Of a stretch of DNA of 7,685 bases, positions 7,501-7,685 are shown piece after piece. Origin of the DNA: JBOGZI01 sp050697275 (GTDB lineage: Bacteria > Actinomycetota > Thermoleophilia > Solirubrobacterales > 70-9); contig JBOGZI010000094.1 in NCBI GenBank assembly GCA_050697275.1, positions 1 to 7,685 of the forward strand, in the 5' to 3' direction. Position 1 is the first letter of the stretch; each line of letters begins with the position of its first letter. Position numbers and translations under genes: made by a program. The notes below the pieces were generated by a model. It searched no databases and was not told where the DNA came from. It saw only the letters and a list, made by a program, of their open reading frames with translations.

Positions 7501-7685
7501 TATCCGCTCACCTTCGAGCCCAGGTCCTCCTTCCAGGTGACGCCTCCTCCGCCTCCTCCTCCCCCTGCCCCGGTGGCGGTACCCCCGCCCCCGCCCCCGC
7601 CGTCGCCTGCCCAGCCCACCAGCCCGCAGGTGAACCTGCCCGCCGCCCCGGTGCTGCCGATCCTCGCCACCCAGGCCCCGGCGCC
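1432..7685 (+). CDS. Giant exported beta-propeller protein with a pseudo-metallophosphoesterase-like region (3' end outside window)
   Basis: I read this frame codon by codon and found no stop from ATG 1432 to the right edge, giving 2084 complete codons. In order: signal peptide (residues 1-26); Pro/Thr/Asp linker with an LDQS repeat (27-80); a first set of propeller-like blades (84-330) with a large insertion (about 340-570) before the blade at W591; a Pro-rich hinge (about 605-680); ten further blade-like repeats (680-1390); a metallophosphoesterase-like region (1489-1875); a beta-rich segment (about 1885-2035); and a polyproline stalk from 2038. Blades share a small-hydrophobic-x5-7-GWAVG core (W591, W696, W842, W958) and a closing LxRxDGxxW strand. 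It should be secreted through Sec and act at or outside the membrane; the unseen C-terminus may carry a membrane helix. The 22 cysteines suggest disulfides. No enzyme function is assigned. Scaffold, adhesion or ligand-sensing roles are all possible. The gene is 87 bases downstream of the sigma factor. Confidence 0.9.
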   Translation, partial: MPRNRAVAMMSLAALVAVLVTAGARAQDPTVPTVPEDPTSTVPDSGDPTATGGPLDQSLDQSLDQPGEVLDTDYTPKAKPSDLWTQVAGAGFGETEPVPGSATPFDADLFAVAFRNEQVGFAGGSVCKQTPAREPSESDEDYGRRVEGCERVPVIYRYTDDPVLGKQWEEVYRGETPGYVGAIAWLGAGRAVAVGGEGIYPRREVEFRSADPAETYETWLGRDPAGEGRTWLYGGERWSETTDELPPGTRGMTALDFHPGVGEELGAAGALGQVVMWENGGFTRLIDRRSPASQIEAASELVFRVRDIRFVQQEVPQAFAVTAGCCARTPAEDSPRMLAYSGTSDRWFVRPLGFQNFGQPPGPIDASAELPDSGYSLTVNTKSTLDYQLSFLASPGGPASDAERPSVNTQSYCFDESGTPNVASKLVFGGESELVFEVLRASVSSARLVDGDGDTGKAFSLSQRSASELERGEIKASPNALSFFLCSRFQGDGIPDWQIGELRSTRRPGLGAQALAVASHLDPALFPEVIRFNPEARDPERFEPQPGDVISGDYRPTTQEKLSAYLTSQHFILPSYSLSAIDMIGTTGTGWAVGDHGAIVRLSDERGGAAGEVEPDPPTLGAHRRTEPASTAPYDPYRAAPPGPAAQVPALAARPPADLDEPEMFSAGSPDPTRGVSEPYEDVHAIVMSRDGSEGWALGPRTEAGTLPSRAATLYRYDGRAWSRCDPLGVPGVLRPDPACERLAGLRSFRPPGGERQSVRFTATARVPLERDGDSSNDDEFEVLAAGTDYTASPSGEPRPLLARYRDGRWDLEDAEARAAIGPGQPGEVISHIAFAAPSDGWLLSTDASNAERLFHFDGERWIDCAAEPESCGGPSPLAEDDVTVRGLAGGRERVYLYGYRTRDQGDHPLILYHEAGEGGWHAAGGGLDPLPEGGAGDEPMDGRVESLAVDPSGEEGWAVGGFGEGSEVGEPETRLLRLSGEEWTPSPDEGPVRDYLAAPGDPTAPGLQTAPRLQAALGEGRAVIAQHVNPDNRFESTGRIFSFDAANHRWELLETGRPRSQISGLVDGTVQALAPDGQGGLWAAVRTENRVNIDSHSHVYFFHWTDRPPAPVFTEAPHPFGARLRVTALAGAPDGTIWAGTDSDTLFRYDRLTGDWERLQIPGWDPGRVVTRSSEVNAIDIGENGEGLVVGRAGRIAEIDSGGAALDAAAGVSCVSASGPPCGTGRDLTAAAVAPDGSAIAVGERLTVLWRPSGGEFRAVPPPAAAPATTITGVAMPSPDRAWLATDSGLVFAGQPAGDAWQWRLENRGTSGDPLSLDATGRPIPLRAIAIDPSGHGYAVGDRGLILERTGEGDEPWRRLDSGFLDDLTAVELPVGGGGEALIGGRNDLVLTASGERIETARHADYVPFPESTFGVDPRRSKRIVGLATVPGVEPGQAEAWAASDGTFATSGMTRLYHYASDPGEPLLNPGPRAEPLRDTPPPVDGELSFAAFGKTDCPAGEAPCRMEGSTDRFEVMGRRVADEIAAAAAEPGGPLFAVFAGDATSGAGLPGSVESLRLRRWSDLVAERLAEAGVPLFGAIGGQDLSEPGGCTETFTGCLTSTRTGDNLAWRGEMATHPAPWGHGGAAQRGPVRFEPAPGADDALSADVRPEGARTHYALDVVSEESGEPLARVVYVDTSLRSLTAGDAIQEPVEAGGGQARWLERMICVEGVTGSGTECTRELGQPAIVVSNTPTYSYGPGALEETQTDATSFETILLRHRASAVVSGRLGWNARYWATAPGVHVPCPGEDYRDDPPAPGSRECGGPAEGGSESPVPPPQSPVQGQLPTGLLPFVVAASAGATLGPRDELDGEAANGFWHGYTTVRIDPTGASTAPGGRRSPDATVFPPDGVIVEQRPILDWVRLEANRHVLRARQVLRLRGSGREAIGPTAPNQPHKQPARYDEISSPAITHRYDLLVADPDRPWLSKEGEREDDCDPYDCLPANVGTIDPQSGEVRAGNGAYPRTFAIAALSVGEQAATYPLTFEPRSSFQVTPPPPPPPPAPVAVPPPPPPPSPAQPTSPQVNLPAAPVLPILATQAPA
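1594..1626 (+). repeat. 12-base in-frame tandem repeat encoding LDQS
   Basis: CTCGACCAGAGC occurs at 1594-1605 and 1606-1617, followed by a 9-base partial copy at 1618-1626. It encodes LDQSLDQSLDQ in the flexible linker after the signal peptide. The copies are identical at the DNA level, pointing to recent expansion by slippage. The 12-base unit keeps the frame when the copy number changes. Confidence 0.9.
1681..5637 (+). other. Beta-propeller-like repeat region (about 15 candidate blades)
   Basis: A motif of the form A-hydrophobic-x(5-9)-G-W/F/Y/aliphatic-A-V/L-G recurs. Landmarks are residues F121, V194, G269, the AFAVTAG at 320-326, W591, W696, W842, W958, W1083, W1139, G1188, the SAIAVGE at 1239, W1284, Y1339 and I1384. 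Most are followed by a strand such as LYRYDGRAW, LFHFDGERW, LLRLSGEEW or LFRYDRLTGDW. This resembles the Ycf48/BNR/YVTN type of propeller repeat. A Pro-rich hinge near residues 605-680 may separate two propellers. The number of blades and the closure of the rings cannot be fixed by eye. Confidence 0.7.
5896..7056 (+). other. Degenerate calcineurin-like metallophosphoesterase region
   Basis: Residues 1489-1875 follow the order of secreted metallophosphoesterases. The elements are an opening strand (LSFAAFGKTDC, 1489-1499), a long helix, LFAVFAGDATSG (D1544, the GD motif), AGVPLFGAIGGQD (1584-1586, where the family has GNHD/E), VVYVDTS (D1679), QARWLE (1701-1705), AIVVSNTP (N1734, where the family has His), ASAVVSGRLGW (1770-1774, where the family has GHxH), and a late strand pair (LPFVVAASAGATLG, then GFWHGYTTVRID). 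In the active family five motifs bind two metals: DxH, GDx, GNHD/E, H and GHxH. Only the two Asp of motifs II and III are kept here. The fold assignment is inferred from motif order, and catalysis seems unlikely. Confidence 0.6.
7084..7536 (+). other. Beta-rich segment before the stalk, no family recognised
   Basis: Residues about 1885-2035 contain alternating hydrophobic strands (VIVEQRPILDWVRL, HVLRARQVLRLRG, THRYDLLVAD, RTFAIAALSVGEQ, ATYPLTFEP) and one close Cys pair (C1979/C1984). The strand-rich composition and position before a proline stalk suggest an immunoglobulin-like or similar surface module. I cannot name the family. Confidence 0.35.
7540..7685 (+). repeat. Proline-rich low-complexity stalk
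   Basis: CCT/CCC/CCG runs encode two blocks of consecutive prolines and then a Pro/Ala/Gln/Leu-rich stretch (PQVNLPAAPVLPILATQAPAP) up to the edge. Such stalks usually form extended spacers that hold exported domains away from the membrane. The last 19 bases resemble the first 19 bases of the window in the same codon register. The DNA is prone to slippage and to assembly breaks. Confidence 0.8.

Noticed and set aside
1..7685. The window as a complete small circular element
   Set aside because: The ends match at 18 of 19 bases rather than perfectly, and no replication, mobilisation or partition gene is present. A tandem or repeat-broken contig explains the match more simply.
1..7685. CRISPR array, tRNA, rRNA or insertion sequence
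   Set aside because: I saw no spaced direct repeats of CRISPR type, no tRNA-like cloverleaf, no rRNA-like segment and no transposase or terminal inverted repeats. The window is almost entirely coding.

Overview
The window is very GC-rich, with almost every codon ending in G or C and long accidental antisense frames. Together with the style of the proteins this suggests a high-GC actinobacterium, most plausibly of the Thermoleophilia/Solirubrobacterales type. That placement is inference, because no taxonomic marker gene is present. All supported genes are on the + strand and leave only two short gaps (549-603 and 1345-1431).

Layout: (1) 3-548 is the C-terminal end of a gene that starts outside the window. 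It encodes a Pro/Ala-rich stalk, a charged segment, one transmembrane helix and a short Arg-rich tail, as expected for the membrane anchor of a large exported protein. (2) 604-1344 is an ECF-type sigma-70 family sigma factor with regions 2 and 4 and an unusual basic C-terminal extension. (3) 1432-7685 is one uninterrupted reading frame of at least 2084 codons that runs off the right edge. It has a signal peptide, a short linker with an LDQS repeat, about 15 beta-propeller-like blades, a region with the layout of a calcineurin-like metallophosphoesterase but with most metal ligands replaced, a further beta-rich segment, and a polyproline stalk where the window ends.

The main discovery candidate is this giant exported protein. 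It looks like a cell-surface propeller protein carrying a pseudo-metallophosphoesterase, encoded directly behind a sigma factor. Its 22 cysteines fall into 11 neighbouring pairs, which fits an oxidised extracellular protein.

The last 19 bases of the window match the first 19 at 18 positions, in the same codon register. Read across that junction, the giant protein would continue naturally into the stalk, membrane helix and basic tail at the left edge. The simplest readings are tandem paralogues with a conserved C-terminal tail (giant gene, sigma gene, giant gene), or a contig broken at both ends in one repeat. The sequence alone cannot separate these.

Working model (inference): the sigma factor controls the giant surface protein next to it, which is exported by Sec and held in the membrane by a C-terminal helix like the one encoded at 417-470.
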